Positions 52,419 through 61,633 of a stretch of 61,826 nucleotides of DNA are shown piece by piece. Both the position numbers and the translations under genes were made by a program. The stretch is from assembly GCF_032586235.1 (NCBI RefSeq), contig NZ_JAWHTD010000023.1, positions 1-61,826 of the forward strand, in the 5' to 3' direction. Numbering within the stretch: position 1 is the stretch's first letter; each line of letters starts with the position of its first letter. The notes beneath the pieces are model-generated. The model searched no databases, was not told the origin of the DNA, and saw nothing but the letters and a program-made list of their open reading frames with translations. The DNA comes from Aestuariicoccus sp032586235 (GTDB lineage Bacteria; Pseudomonadota; Alphaproteobacteria; Rhodobacterales; Rhodobacteraceae).

Positions 52419-52868
52419 ATGACGACGCTCACCCAAGGCACATGGGTTCTGGTGGCCGATGGCGAAAAGGCGCTGTTTCTGCGCAACGATCTGGATGCCG
52501 AAACCCCCGATCTCAACGTGGTGCGGCTGCAATCGCAGGACAATCCGTCAAATCGCGACCAATCCACCGGGCCTCAGGGCCGCCGGGCGGATGGCGGATC
52601 AGGGCAAAGATCGGCAATGGAAGAGACCGACTGGCATCAGCTTGCCAAGGAACGGTTCGCCCACGATCTGGCCGAAGTCCTGTACCGGCAGGTGCACAAG
52701 GGGGCCTTTGACCGGCTGGTCGTGGTCGCGCCGCCGCATGTGCTGGGCGATCTGCGCGACGCGATGCACAAGGAGGTGGCCGACCGCATTGTCGCCGAGC
52801 TTCCCAAGACCCTCACCAACCATCCCATCGACAAGATCGAGGCGCTCTTGCGCGCGGAACTGGGCTGA
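52419..52868 (+). CDS. Host attachment family protein
   Basis: 149 aa resembling the family named for attachment to host cells (PF10116): TWVLVADGEKALFLRNDLDA at the start, an RSAMEETDWHQLAKERFAHD segment, and FDRLVVVAPPHVLGDLRDAM. The fold is like the release-factor-related nucleases and baeRF proteins, so a role in ribosome rescue or attachment is open. AGGAGGGAAAA precedes ATG 52419. Confidence 0.85.
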   Translation: MTTLTQGTWVLVADGEKALFLRNDLDAETPDLNVVRLQSQDNPSNRDQSTGPQGRRADGGSGQRSAMEETDWHQLAKERFAHDLAEVLYRQVHKGAFDRLVVVAPPHVLGDLRDAMHKEVADRIVAELPKTLTNHPIDKIEALLRAELG

Positions 52869-52939
52869 GCGGGGGCGCGCCGCTTGCATGGGGCGGCGCA
52901 GCTGTCTAAGTGCGGAGCATCAGCCGTCGGGACCCATCC

Positions 52940-53896
52940 ATGCAGCATCCATATACCGGCCTTCTGGCCCTGATCGGGGCCTGCACGATCTGGGGGCTGT
53001 CGCCGGTCTTTTACAAGCTCCTGGTGCATGTCCCGCCGTCCGAGCTTTTGGCGCATCGGACCGTCTGGTCGCTGGTGATCTTCACCGCGCTTCTGGCGCT
53101 GCAGGGCCGGCTGGGCGCGCTGCGGGCGGCGCTGTCGCGGGCGACGGTCGGGCGCATCCTGACGGCGGCGCTGCTGGTGTCGTGCAACTGGTTCCTGTTC
53201 ATCTACGCCATCCAGATCGACCGCACGACCGAGGCCAGCCTGGGCTATTACATCTTTCCGCTGGTATCGGTGATGCTGGGCGTGCTGGTGCTGGGCGAGC
53301 GGCTGTCGCGGCCGCAGATCCTCGCGGTGGGGCTGGCGGCGCTGGCGGTGCTGATCCTGTCGGTGGGGCTGGGCGCGCCGCCCTGGATTTCGCTGATCCT
53401 GGCCACGACCTTCGGGCTTTACGGGCTGATCAAGAAGCGGCTGCCGGTGGGGCCGGTGGTGTCGGTGACCGCCGAGGTGACGATGCTCAGCCCGATCGCG
53501 CTGGCCTGGCTGGTCTGGCTGCATCATGCCGGGGGGGCGGGGGGTGTCTTTGGCGCGGGCGACCCGGCCACCTCGGCGCTGCTGATCCTGTCGGGGCTGC
53601 TGACCGCGCTGCCGCTGATCCTTTTCTCATACGCCTCGCAGCGGGCGTCGATGGCGACCGTCGGGCTGGTGCAATACCTCAATCCGACGCTGCAATTCTT
53701 CTGCGCGGTCGTTCTTTTCGGCGAGCCGTTCGGGCTGCTGCACGCCGTCACCTTCGGGTTGATCTGGACGGCGCTGGCGATCTATTCCGCCGCGCATCTG
53801 GGTCATGACAGGGCGCGGCGCAGGGCGGCCAAGGCGTCTTCGACGCTGCCCACCGAGGTGACGAAGCCCAAAAGCGAAGCATCGGCAAAGCCCTGA
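52940..53896 (+). CDS. rarD: EamA family transporter RarD
   Basis: 318 aa with about ten membrane segments in two EamA repeats. RarD-typical LLALIGACTIWGLSPVFYKL at the start, then VSCNWFLFIYAIQIDRTTEA and LGYYIFPLVSVMLGVLVLGE. I chose ATG 52940. The last 31 codons overlap the convergent LOG-family gene by 94 bp; the Lys/Ala-rich tail there may be an extension beyond the domain. The substrate is unknown. Confidence 0.88.
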   Translation: MQHPYTGLLALIGACTIWGLSPVFYKLLVHVPPSELLAHRTVWSLVIFTALLALQGRLGALRAALSRATVGRILTAALLVSCNWFLFIYAIQIDRTTEASLGYYIFPLVSVMLGVLVLGERLSRPQILAVGLAALAVLILSVGLGAPPWISLILATTFGLYGLIKKRLPVGPVVSVTAEVTMLSPIALAWLVWLHHAGGAGGVFGAGDPATSALLILSGLLTALPLILFSYASQRASMATVGLVQYLNPTLQFFCAVVLFGEPFGLLHAVTFGLIWTALAIYSAAHLGHDRARRRAAKASSTLPTEVTKPKSEASAKP

Positions 53897-54354
53897 TCCA
53901 CCACATGCTGCAACAGCGTCTCGAGCGGGTCCCAATAGCCGTTCACGTTCAAGAGCAGAATGGGCTTTTCGTGCAGCCCCAGCTGCCGCCAGGTGAGCAC
54001 CTCGAAGAACTCGTCCAGCGACCCGGCCCCGCCGGGCAGCACGACCACCGCATCGGCATTCATCAGCATGACCTTTTTGCGCTCGTGCATGGTCTCGGTC
54101 ACGATAAAGCGCGTCAGATCGGTCTTGCCCACCTCCCAGTCCAGCAGATGCTTGGGGATGACGCCGAAAGTGTCGGCCCCGGCGGCCTGCGCGGCGCGCG
54201 CGGTCTCGCCCATCAGACCCACGTCGCCCGCGCCGTAGACCAGCCGCCAGCGCTCGGACGCAAGCCCCGCGCCAAGCGCGTGTGCAGCTTCGGCATAGGC
54301 CGGATCCGCGCCGAGGCGCGATCCGCAATAGACGCAGATGGATTTTTGGGACAT
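53803..54354 (-). CDS. LOG family protein (cytokinin riboside 5'-monophosphate phosphoribohydrolase-like)
   Basis: 183 aa, usual length. SICVYCGSRLGADPAYAEAA at the start, LVYGAGDVGLMGETARAAQA, a second motif TMHERKKVMLMNADAVVVLP, and PGGAGSLDEFFE in place of the usual PGGxGTxxE, a conservative Thr to Ser change. Members hydrolyse nucleoside monophosphates to base and ribose phosphate. Older databases call them lysine decarboxylases, which is wrong. It converges on and overlaps rarD. Confidence 0.9.
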   Translation of the reverse strand: MSQKSICVYCGSRLGADPAYAEAAHALGAGLASERWRLVYGAGDVGLMGETARAAQAAGADTFGVIPKHLLDWEVGKTDLTRFIVTETMHERKKVMLMNADAVVVLPGGAGSLDEFFEVLTWRQLGLHEKPILLLNVNGYWDPLETLLQHVVDQGFADASLLGFVTSVGSVEDALAALRRALS

Positions 54355-54383
54355 GGGCGCGGCCTTGTTGGGGAAATGGCGTT

Positions 54384-54412
54384 TTGACCGGTGATAACGC
54401 GCTTGCTATACA
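54384..54412 (+). promoter_or_regulatory. Sigma-70-type promoter for the LysM gene
   Basis: TTGACC (-35) and TATACA (-10) are separated by exactly 17 bp, 68 bp before the LysM-protein start, in the divergent gap with the LOG-family gene. It is the best-looking housekeeping promoter in the window. Confidence 0.65.
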
Positions 54413-54479
54413 CGCTCAACCGCGCATCGGGGGATCGGCACAGATCGTGCCGGCGGCGTGCGGATAGCAAGGAATGAGA

Positions 54480-56237
54480 ATGAAAAAAGTTGCGTTCGGT
54501 GCCGGCTGGGGCGGCCTTGGACTGGCGGCGGTCGCGATCGGCGGCCTGATCGCCGTGCTCTACGCAACCGGGGTCCTCGGGCCTCGCACGGCCGTGGCGC
54601 CCGAAACGGCTGTGTCGACCCCCGCGCCCGAACCGGCGGCCCCCGAAAGCGCCGCCCCCGAGAGCGCCACCGACACCGCCGCCGCGCCGCAGGCCGCGCC
54701 GGCCGCGGATGAACCAACCGCCCCGCAGCCCCCGCGATTCGACACCGTGCGGGTCGAAGCCGACGGGCTGACGCTGATCGCGGGGCAGGGCGTGGCGCGC
54801 TCCAGCATCGCGCTGCTGGTCAACGGGCAAGAGGCGTCGCGGATCGACACCGACGGCACGGGCCGCTTCGCCGCCTTCCTCGACCTGCCGCCCAGCGATG
54901 CGCCGCGCACCCTGACCATGGTCATGGACCCCGAAGGCGAGGCCGTCGCCTCTGAGGAAGAGGTCATCATAGCACCCACCCCGGTGGCCGTGGCCGCCGC
55001 ACCCTCTGGCACCGGGGCCGGTGACGATGCGCAGGCTGCCGACGCCGGGGCGTCTGCCCCTGCCGCTGGCGAACCCGCGGATACGGCGGCCCCCGTCGGG
55101 GACGCCACCCAAGAGGACGCGCCGGATACCGCTATCGCCGAAACCGAGGTTGAGGGAACCCCGGCCCCCGGCGCGCCAGCGCCGCGCGTCGCGGAAACCG
55201 GCGGGCAGGGCGGTTCCGCGCTAGAGGAAGAGGCGATTGCCGCGCTCGAGCCTCCCGCCCCGGAGACGCCGGGAGCGGGCACCGACACGGTCACGGCGTC
55301 TGCGTCCAGCTCGGAGACGACCGCAGCGCCCGCCCCGACGGCCAGCAACGAAACGACCGCCGCACCTGAACCTTCGGCCAGTACCGAAACAGCCGCCGCA
55401 CCGCCGGCCGGCCCGGGCACGACCGCCGCGCCCTCCGCGACGACCGGCTCGGAAACGGCGCAGGCACCCGCTCCGGCGGAAGGCACGGAAACTGCCCCGG
55501 CGGCGGGTACGGAAGCGGCGCAGGCACCCGCTCCGGCGACCTCAACGGAAACCGCCGCCGACGATGCCGCCGACACTCCGGCAACCGCGGCGCCCGAGGT
55601 TGCGCAAAACGCTCCGGTGCCGAGCCCGTCAGAGACCGTCGCCGCCGCGCCTTCGGCCCCGGCGACCGCCTCCGATCCCGGCCCCGCGCCCGCGCCGACG
55701 GTGATCGTGTCGCGCCCGGGCGGCGTCGATGTCCTGCAAGCGCCGCAGGGGCCCGGCGGCCAGCCTGTCGCGCAAAGCCAGCTGAACATCGGGGCGATCA
55801 CCTATGACGCGGATGGCGAGGTGGCGCTCTCAGGTCGCGGCGGCGGTACGGATTTCGTCCGCGTCTACCTCGACAACCGCCCCGTCGCCACCGTCCGGAT
55901 CGGGCGCGACGGGACATGGCGCACCGAATTGCCCGAGGTCGATACCGGCACCTACACGCTGAGGGTCGACCAGGTCGACGCCAGCGGGACGGTGGTCGCC
56001 CGCGCGGAAAGCCCGTTCCTGCGCGAATCGCCCGAGGCGCTGGCCGAGGCGGCGGGTGCCGTCGCCGGGCCTCTGACCGCCGTGACGGTGCAGCCGGGCA
56101 ATACGCTCTGGGCCATCGCCCGCGACCGCTACGGCGAGGGGATCGCGTATGTGCGCGTCTTCGAGGCCAACCGCGACTCGATCCGCGACCCCGATCTGAT
56201 CTATCCCGGCCAGATCTTCACTCTACCCGACGAGTGA
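54480..56237 (+). CDS. LysM domain-containing cell-envelope protein with Ala/Pro/Thr-rich linker
   Basis: 585 aa. A membrane anchor lies at residues 10-32 (GLGLAAVAIGGLIAVLYATG). A long Ala/Pro/Glu/Thr linker follows, partly in imperfect repeats (units like APAPAEGTETAPAAGTEAA) between about residues 165 and 400. Bacterial Ig-like segments are near VRVEADGLTLIAGQGVARSS and TYDADGEVALSGRGGGTDFV, and one C-terminal LysM reads VQPGNTLWAIARDRYGEG with IYPGQIFTLP. It likely binds peptidoglycan. I chose ATG 54480, 6 nt after AAGGA; ATG 54474 is also in frame. Confidence 0.87.
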   Translation: MKKVAFGAGWGGLGLAAVAIGGLIAVLYATGVLGPRTAVAPETAVSTPAPEPAAPESAAPESATDTAAAPQAAPAADEPTAPQPPRFDTVRVEADGLTLIAGQGVARSSIALLVNGQEASRIDTDGTGRFAAFLDLPPSDAPRTLTMVMDPEGEAVASEEEVIIAPTPVAVAAAPSGTGAGDDAQAADAGASAPAAGEPADTAAPVGDATQEDAPDTAIAETEVEGTPAPGAPAPRVAETGGQGGSALEEEAIAALEPPAPETPGAGTDTVTASASSSETTAAPAPTASNETTAAPEPSASTETAAAPPAGPGTTAAPSATTGSETAQAPAPAEGTETAPAAGTEAAQAPAPATSTETAADDAADTPATAAPEVAQNAPVPSPSETVAAAPSAPATASDPGPAPAPTVIVSRPGGVDVLQAPQGPGGQPVAQSQLNIGAITYDADGEVALSGRGGGTDFVRVYLDNRPVATVRIGRDGTWRTELPEVDTGTYTLRVDQVDASGTVVARAESPFLRESPEALAEAAGAVAGPLTAVTVQPGNTLWAIARDRYGEGIAYVRVFEANRDSIRDPDLIYPGQIFTLPDE

Positions 56238-56389
56238 CCGGCCACCTCTCCCGCGCCACACCGTCCCGGGCGCGCCCCGGGACTTCGCGGTCAGACAAGG
56301 CGCGCGGCGCGGGGGCAAATACCGGCGGGGGCTGGCCAATCGGGGCGGCCCGTCTTACATGACGCATCCCAAGCCGAGGACCGCCGCCC

Positions 56390-58216
56390 ATGCCCGCTGA
56401 CGCCGCAACCGCCAACGCCACCGCCGCCGAGATCGCCGCCGCCGAGCGCCGCTCGGGCGCGCGCACGATCCGCCGGGTGGTGCCCTATCTTTGGCCCGAC
56501 GACAAACCCTGGGTGCGCAACCGTGTGGTGATCGCGCTGGCGATGCTGGTTCTGGCCAAGGTCATCGCCGTGGCCACACCGCTGCTTTACAAGGCGGCGG
56601 TCGACACGCTGGGGGGCGACGCCTCGGACCTGCTGCTGGGGGCGGTGGGGCTGACCGTCGCCTACGGCGTGGCGCGGCTGATGACGGTGGGCTTCCAGCA
56701 ATTGCGCGACGCGGTCTTCGCCAAGGTGGGCCAGCGGGCCCTGCGGACCCTCGCGCTTGAGACCTTTACCCATATCCACCGCCTGTCGATGCGTTATCAC
56801 ATCACCCGCAAGACCGGCGGGCTGAGCCGCATCATCGAGCGGGGCGTCAAGGGCGTGGATTTCCTGCTGCGCTTCATGCTGTTCAGCGTGGGGCCGCTGA
56901 TCCTCGAACTGACGCTGGTCGCGGCGGTGCTCTTTTTCCTCTTCGATGTCTGGTATCTGGCCGTCGTCGTCATCACCATCGCGCTTTACGTCTGGTTCAC
57001 CTTCAAGGTCACCGAATGGCGCGTGAAGCTGCGGCGCGAGATGAACGACCAGGACACCGACGCCAATCAAAAGGCGATCGACAGCCTGCTGAACTTTGAA
57101 ACCGTCAAGTATTTCGGCGCCGAGACGCGCGAGGCCGACCGCTACGACGCCGCCATGCGCAACTATGAAAGTGCGGCGATCAAGACCGCCACGTCGCTGG
57201 CGTTTCTGAACTTCGGCCAGTCCTTGCTGATCACCGGCGGGCTTGTCATCGTGATGATCCTGGCCGCGCTCGGCGTGCAGAACGGCGACCTGACGGTGGG
57301 CGATTTCGTAATGGTCAACGCCTACATGATCCAGATCACCATGCCGCTGAACTTCCTCGGCACCGTCTACCGCGAGATCCGGCAGGCGCTGGTGGACATG
57401 GGCGAGATGTTCGACCTCTTGGAACAGCCGCGCGAGGTGGCCGACAAGCCCGGCGCGCCTGACCTCGCGGTCAACGGCGGGGTGGTCCGGTTTGACAACG
57501 TGGCCTTCGGCTATGACCCGGCCCGGCCCATCCTGAAGGGCGTCAGCCTGAACGTGGGCGCGGGCGAGAACGTGGCGCTGGTGGGCCCCTCGGGGTCCGG
57601 CAAGTCGACCATCGGGCGGCTGCTTTTCCGGTTCTACGACGTGCAGGGCGGCGCGCTGAGCATCGACGGGCAGGATGTGCGCGATGTCACCCAGGACAGC
57701 CTGCACGACGCCATTGGCGTGGTGCCGCAGGACACGGTGCTTTTCAACGACACGATCCGCTACAACATCGCCTATGGCCGCGCCGGCGCCAGTGAGGAGG
57801 AAATCGTCGCCGCCGCGCGCGCTGCCCAGATCCACGACTTCATCGCGGCGCTGCCCGAGGGCTACGACACCGCCGTGGGTGAGCGGGGACTGAAGCTTTC
57901 GGGTGGGGAGAAACAGCGCGTGGGCATCGCGCGCACGCTGCTCAAGGACCCGCCGATCCTGCTGCTGGACGAGGCGACGAGCGCGCTCGACACCGAGACA
58001 GAGGCCTCGATCCAGACCGCGCTGAAACGCGCGGGCGAGGGGCGCACGGTGATCACCATCGCGCACCGGCTTTCGACCATCGCCGATGCCGACCGCATCG
58101 TCGTGCTGGAAAACGGCGAGGTGGTCGAGGAGGGCACGCATGACGATCTGCTGGCCCGGCGCGGGCGTTATGCCGCGCTCTGGCAGCGCCAGCAGGCCGA
58201 GGACGTCGCCGCCTGA
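56390..58216 (+). CDS. ABC transporter, Atm1-type exporter (permease and ATPase fused)
   Basis: 608 aa half-transporter. Six membrane segments occupy about residues 45-330, with the Atm1-typical TGGLSRIIERGVKGVDFLLR and SLLNFETVKYFGAETREADR. The ATPase part has Walker A GPSGSGKST, signature LSGGEKQRVGIARTLL, Walker B ILLLDEATSALD and switch ITIAHRLSTIADAD. Atm1/ABCB7 relatives export glutathione-linked sulfur or metal conjugates; the alphaproteobacterial NaAtm1 aids heavy-metal tolerance. It ends 1 bp from the convergent Hint gene. Confidence 0.92.
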   Translation: MPADAATANATAAEIAAAERRSGARTIRRVVPYLWPDDKPWVRNRVVIALAMLVLAKVIAVATPLLYKAAVDTLGGDASDLLLGAVGLTVAYGVARLMTVGFQQLRDAVFAKVGQRALRTLALETFTHIHRLSMRYHITRKTGGLSRIIERGVKGVDFLLRFMLFSVGPLILELTLVAAVLFFLFDVWYLAVVVITIALYVWFTFKVTEWRVKLRREMNDQDTDANQKAIDSLLNFETVKYFGAETREADRYDAAMRNYESAAIKTATSLAFLNFGQSLLITGGLVIVMILAALGVQNGDLTVGDFVMVNAYMIQITMPLNFLGTVYREIRQALVDMGEMFDLLEQPREVADKPGAPDLAVNGGVVRFDNVAFGYDPARPILKGVSLNVGAGENVALVGPSGSGKSTIGRLLFRFYDVQGGALSIDGQDVRDVTQDSLHDAIGVVPQDTVLFNDTIRYNIAYGRAGASEEEIVAAARAAQIHDFIAALPEGYDTAVGERGLKLSGGEKQRVGIARTLLKDPPILLLDEATSALDTETEASIQTALKRAGEGRTVITIAHRLSTIADADRIVVLENGEVVEEGTHDDLLARRGRYAALWQRQQAEDVAA

Positions 58217-58217
58217 G

Positions 58218-59220
58218 CTATGCCGCCAAGCAGCCCGCGGGCTGGCGCATCATCGCGGCCAGAAGCCGCGCCGACGGATTGTCGAGTATCTTTCGCGCCG
58301 GCGTCATGTCGGCGTCGGCAAACACCGCGGGCGCACCGGCGGAGGGCTCTTGGGTCCAGGGGGCGGTGCGGTCCGAGACGAGCATAGTCTCGCTGCTCAG
58401 GTCCTCGGCCCAGATCACCTCGTGCCGGCGGGTGGCGATGTGAAAGTAGTCGACCCCCAGCCGCGGCTGGATCTGATCCACGCCGTCGAGGGATTCGAGC
58501 GTGTGGCAGGCCACCAGCACCTCGGACGCACCAAAGGTGCGGGCGATGGCGCTGCCCGACAGGCGACAGGATCAGATCGCGGCAGGGCACGCCCGGGCGA
58601 ATGGCGTCCGCCCGGATGCGGTAGGGCCGCAGGTTCGGCGCGGCGGCCAGTTGGGGGCCGGTGATGTGGCGCTGTCCCACCCACATGACACGCTGCGCGC
58701 CGTGATCCAGCGTCATCACCCGCGCGCCGGGCTTCAACTGCTCGACCGCGCGCCAGCCGCGCGGCGTCAGGATCCGCGTCCCGCGCGCGAAACAGGCCAC
58801 GCCGGTCTGGGAAAAGCTGGTGTAGGGCGTGGAATTCTGCGTGGTGACGCTGGTCACCGTATAGGTGGTGTTCAGATCCGGGGCGGGTTCTTCGAAGATG
58901 TAATAATAGGAATCCGAGGCCGCGACATAGACGCGGTACATCACGTAGGTGTTGGTGCCGTCGTCCAGAACGATCCGCTCGCGCGGCTGCACCTGGCCGC
59001 TGGTCTCGACCGCGCCGGTCTCGTCGTAGACGGTGACCTGCTGATCGAGATCCTCGTCGTCGAGCGTGCTGAGCCCGTCCTCGAGGAAGGCGTCGTCATC
59101 GGTGAAGACCAGCTGGTGATCGGCGGGCGAGGTGAAGGTGATCGTCCCGCCCTCGGTCGGCGTGCCGCCGTCACCGAAGAGCTGATTGTCATCGTATCCA
59201 AGGAAACTGTAGGTCGGCAT
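58218..59220 (-). pseudogene. Hint-domain (hedgehog/intein-type) protein with frameshifting deletion
   Basis: From ATG 59220 (MPTYSFLGYDDNQLFGDGG) the frame reads an N-terminal beta-rich region, then the Hint start VACFARGTRILTPRGWRAVE and LRPYRIRADAIRPGVPCRDL. At about 58558-58572 it loses the frame. The expected sequel continues in another frame as SGSAIARTFGASEVLVACHT through HEVIWAEDLSSETMLVSD to a TAG at 58218. The SPxHR-type motif normally between them is missing. The junction lies in a CCTGTCG-CCTGTCG direct repeat, which fits a short deletion. Left unrepaired, the first frame runs into the end of the ABC exporter gene. Hint proteins of Rhodobacteraceae are often secreted; this copy should be inactive unless the assembly is wrong. 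Confidence 0.78.
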
Positions 59221-59458
59221 CGTCCGGGGGTTCCATCTCGCGGGTCCAATGAATGTCAGCGAATGCGGCGGAAATCGTGGCAATCGGGCGGCGATTTCTG
59301 GTTAATTTTCCCTTAAGGCGTGTACTGGCCGGGAGTGGCGCGGCCCAGGCTCGCGTCAAATTGGGAAATTGGTAAGTAAAACGACCGTCTCCTGTTGCCT
59401 ATCGGAAACGCCTTTTCTAGATAGTGGACCATTGCATACAAACGGCGAGGGGAACGAC

Positions 59459-61603
59459 ATGGCCAACCGCGTAGAGCGTCACGGACTGCAGATCGACCGG
59501 ATCCTGTTCGACTTCATCGAAAGCCGCGCGCTGCCCGGCACGGGCGTGGACGCGGATGTTTTCTGGAAAGGCCTGTCGGACCTTGCCCATGATTTCGGTC
59601 CGCGCAACCGCGCGCTGCTCGAGACGCGCGAAACGATCCAGCGCCAGATCGACGAATGGCACATCAAGCGCCGCAACCAGCCGCACGACCACGAGGCCTA
59701 CAAGGCCTTCCTGACCGAGATCGGCTATCTGCTGCCCGAGGGCGACGATTTCGAGATCGACACCGCCAACACCGACCCCGAGATCGCCTCGGTCCCCGGC
59801 CCGCAGCTGGTGGTGCCGATCACCAACGCGCGCTATGCGCTGAACGCCGCCAACGCGCGGTGGGGCAGCCTTTACGACGGGTTCTACGGCACCGACGCCA
59901 TGGGCGGCCCGGCGCCCAAGGGCGGATACGACAAGGGCCGCGGGTCGCGGGTGGTGGCGCGCGCGCGGGTGTTCCTCGACGAGGCCTTTCCGATCGACGG
60001 CACCAGCCACGCGGACGCCGAACGCTATCACATCCGCAAGGGCGCGCTGCTGGTCGATGACATGCCGCTGGCCGATCCGTCGAAATTCATCGGCTACCGG
60101 GGTCACCCGATGGCGCCCGAGGCGATCCTGCTGCGCAACAACGGGCTGCATGTGGAGCTGGTCTTCGACCGCACCCATCCCATCGGCAGCCGCGATCAAT
60201 GCGGGCTGGCGGATGTGCGTCTGGAATCGGCGATCTCGGCGATCATGGATTGCGAGGACAGCGTCGCCTGCGTCGACGCCGAGGACAAGGCGCAGGCCTA
60301 TGGCAACTGGCTGGGCCTGATGCAGGGCAATCTGACCGAGACCTTCGAGAAGGGCGGCAAGACGCTGACCCGCGCGCTCAACCCCGACCTGACCTATGCC
60401 GCGCCGGGTGGCGGCGAGGTGACGGTGAAGGGCCGCGCGCTGATGCTGGTGCGCAATGTGGGCCACCTGATGACCAACCCCGCGATCCTCACCCGCGACG
60501 GCGAGGAGATCTATGAAGGGCTGATGGACGCCATGGTGACCACCCTGATCGCCATGCACGATCTGCAAAAGACCGAAGGCGCGCGCAATTCCCATTGCGG
60601 GTCGGTCTATGTGGTCAAGCCCAAGATGCACGGCCCCGAAGAGGTGACGTTCGCCGACGAGACCTTTACCTTTGTGGAAAAGGTGCTGGGCCTGCCGCAA
60701 TACACCGTCAAGCTGGGCATCATGGACGAAGAGCGCCGCACATCGGTGAACCTCAAGCAATGCATCCGTGCCGCCCGTCACCGGGTGGCGTTCATCAACA
60801 CCGGGTTCCTCGACCGTACCGGCGACGAGATCCACACCTCGATGGAGGCCGGGCCCTTCAGCCGCAAGGATTTCATCAAGCGCAAGGCGTGGATCGGCGG
60901 CTATGAGAACCGCAATGTCGATATCGGTCTTGAATGCGGGCTGTCGGGCAAGGCGCAGATCGGCAAGGGCATGTGGGCCATGCCCGACATGATGGCGGCG
61001 ATGCTGGAGCAGAAGATCGAGCATCCCAAGGCGGGCGCGAATTGCGCCTGGGTGCCGTCGCCCACGGCGGCCACGCTGCACGCGCTGCATTACCACAAGG
61101 TCGATGTCTTCGCCGTGCAGGACAAGCTGCGCAAGGGCGGACGGCGCGCGCATGTGGACACGATCCTCGACATTCCGCTGGCCGCCTTCCGCAAGTGGAG
61201 CCGCGAGCAGATCATGCGCGAGGTGGAGAACAACGCGCAGGGCATCCTGGGCTATGTGGTGCGTTGGATCGACCAGGGGGTCGGCTGTTCCAAGGTGCCC
61301 GATATCAACGATGTCGGCCTGATGGAGGACCGCGCGACCTGCCGCATCTCGGCGCAGCATATCGCCAACTGGCTGCACCACGGCGTGGTTAGCCGCGAGG
61401 ACGTGACCGAGATCATGCGCCGTATGGCCGAGGTGGTGGATGGCCAGAACGCCGGCGATCCGGCCTATCGCCCCATGGCGCCCGGCTTTGACGGTATCGC
61501 CTATCAGGCGGCCTGCGAGCTGGTCTTCGAGGGACGCACCCAGCCCTCGGGCTATACCGAGCCGGTGCTGCACCGCCGCCGGCTGCAGCTGAAAGCGGCC
61601 TGA
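59459..61603 (+). CDS. glcB: Malate synthase G
   Basis: 714 aa, full length. Condenses glyoxylate with acetyl-CoA to malate in the glyoxylate cycle. Typical stretches are RGHPMAPEAILLRNNGLHVE, IMDCEDSVACVDAEDKAQAY (acidic metal-binding part), KMHGPEEVTFADETFTFVEK and LKQCIRAARHRVAFINTGFL. CGAGGGGAA precedes ATG 59459; the 175-bp upstream region is AT-richer and should hold its promoter. A stem-loop follows the stop. Confidence 0.96.
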   Translation: MANRVERHGLQIDRILFDFIESRALPGTGVDADVFWKGLSDLAHDFGPRNRALLETRETIQRQIDEWHIKRRNQPHDHEAYKAFLTEIGYLLPEGDDFEIDTANTDPEIASVPGPQLVVPITNARYALNAANARWGSLYDGFYGTDAMGGPAPKGGYDKGRGSRVVARARVFLDEAFPIDGTSHADAERYHIRKGALLVDDMPLADPSKFIGYRGHPMAPEAILLRNNGLHVELVFDRTHPIGSRDQCGLADVRLESAISAIMDCEDSVACVDAEDKAQAYGNWLGLMQGNLTETFEKGGKTLTRALNPDLTYAAPGGGEVTVKGRALMLVRNVGHLMTNPAILTRDGEEIYEGLMDAMVTTLIAMHDLQKTEGARNSHCGSVYVVKPKMHGPEEVTFADETFTFVEKVLGLPQYTVKLGIMDEERRTSVNLKQCIRAARHRVAFINTGFLDRTGDEIHTSMEAGPFSRKDFIKRKAWIGGYENRNVDIGLECGLSGKAQIGKGMWAMPDMMAAMLEQKIEHPKAGANCAWVPSPTAATLHALHYHKVDVFAVQDKLRKGGRRAHVDTILDIPLAAFRKWSREQIMREVENNAQGILGYVVRWIDQGVGCSKVPDINDVGLMEDRATCRISAQHIANWLHHGVVSREDVTEIMRRMAEVVDGQNAGDPAYRPMAPGFDGIAYQAACELVFEGRTQPSGYTEPVLHRRRLQLKAA

Positions 61604-61610
61604 GCTGCCT

Positions 61611-61632
61611 TCGCCGCGCTGAAGCGCGGCGA
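61611..61632 (+). terminator. Stem-loop after glcB
   Basis: Perfect 10-bp inverted repeat TCGCCGCGCT-GA-AGCGCGGCGA starting 7 bp after the stop. The expected T-run cannot be judged because the contig turns into poly-G three bases later. Confidence 0.7.
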
Positions 61633-61633
61633 T

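Noticed and set aside
53803..54354. Lysine decarboxylase
   Set aside because: The VYCGS and PGGxGS motifs belong to the LOG nucleotide hydrolase family; no PLP-binding Lys region is present.
55180..55680. CRISPR-like or microsatellite repeat array
   Set aside because: The repeats are degenerate and in frame, encoding the Ala/Pro/Thr-rich linker of the LysM protein.
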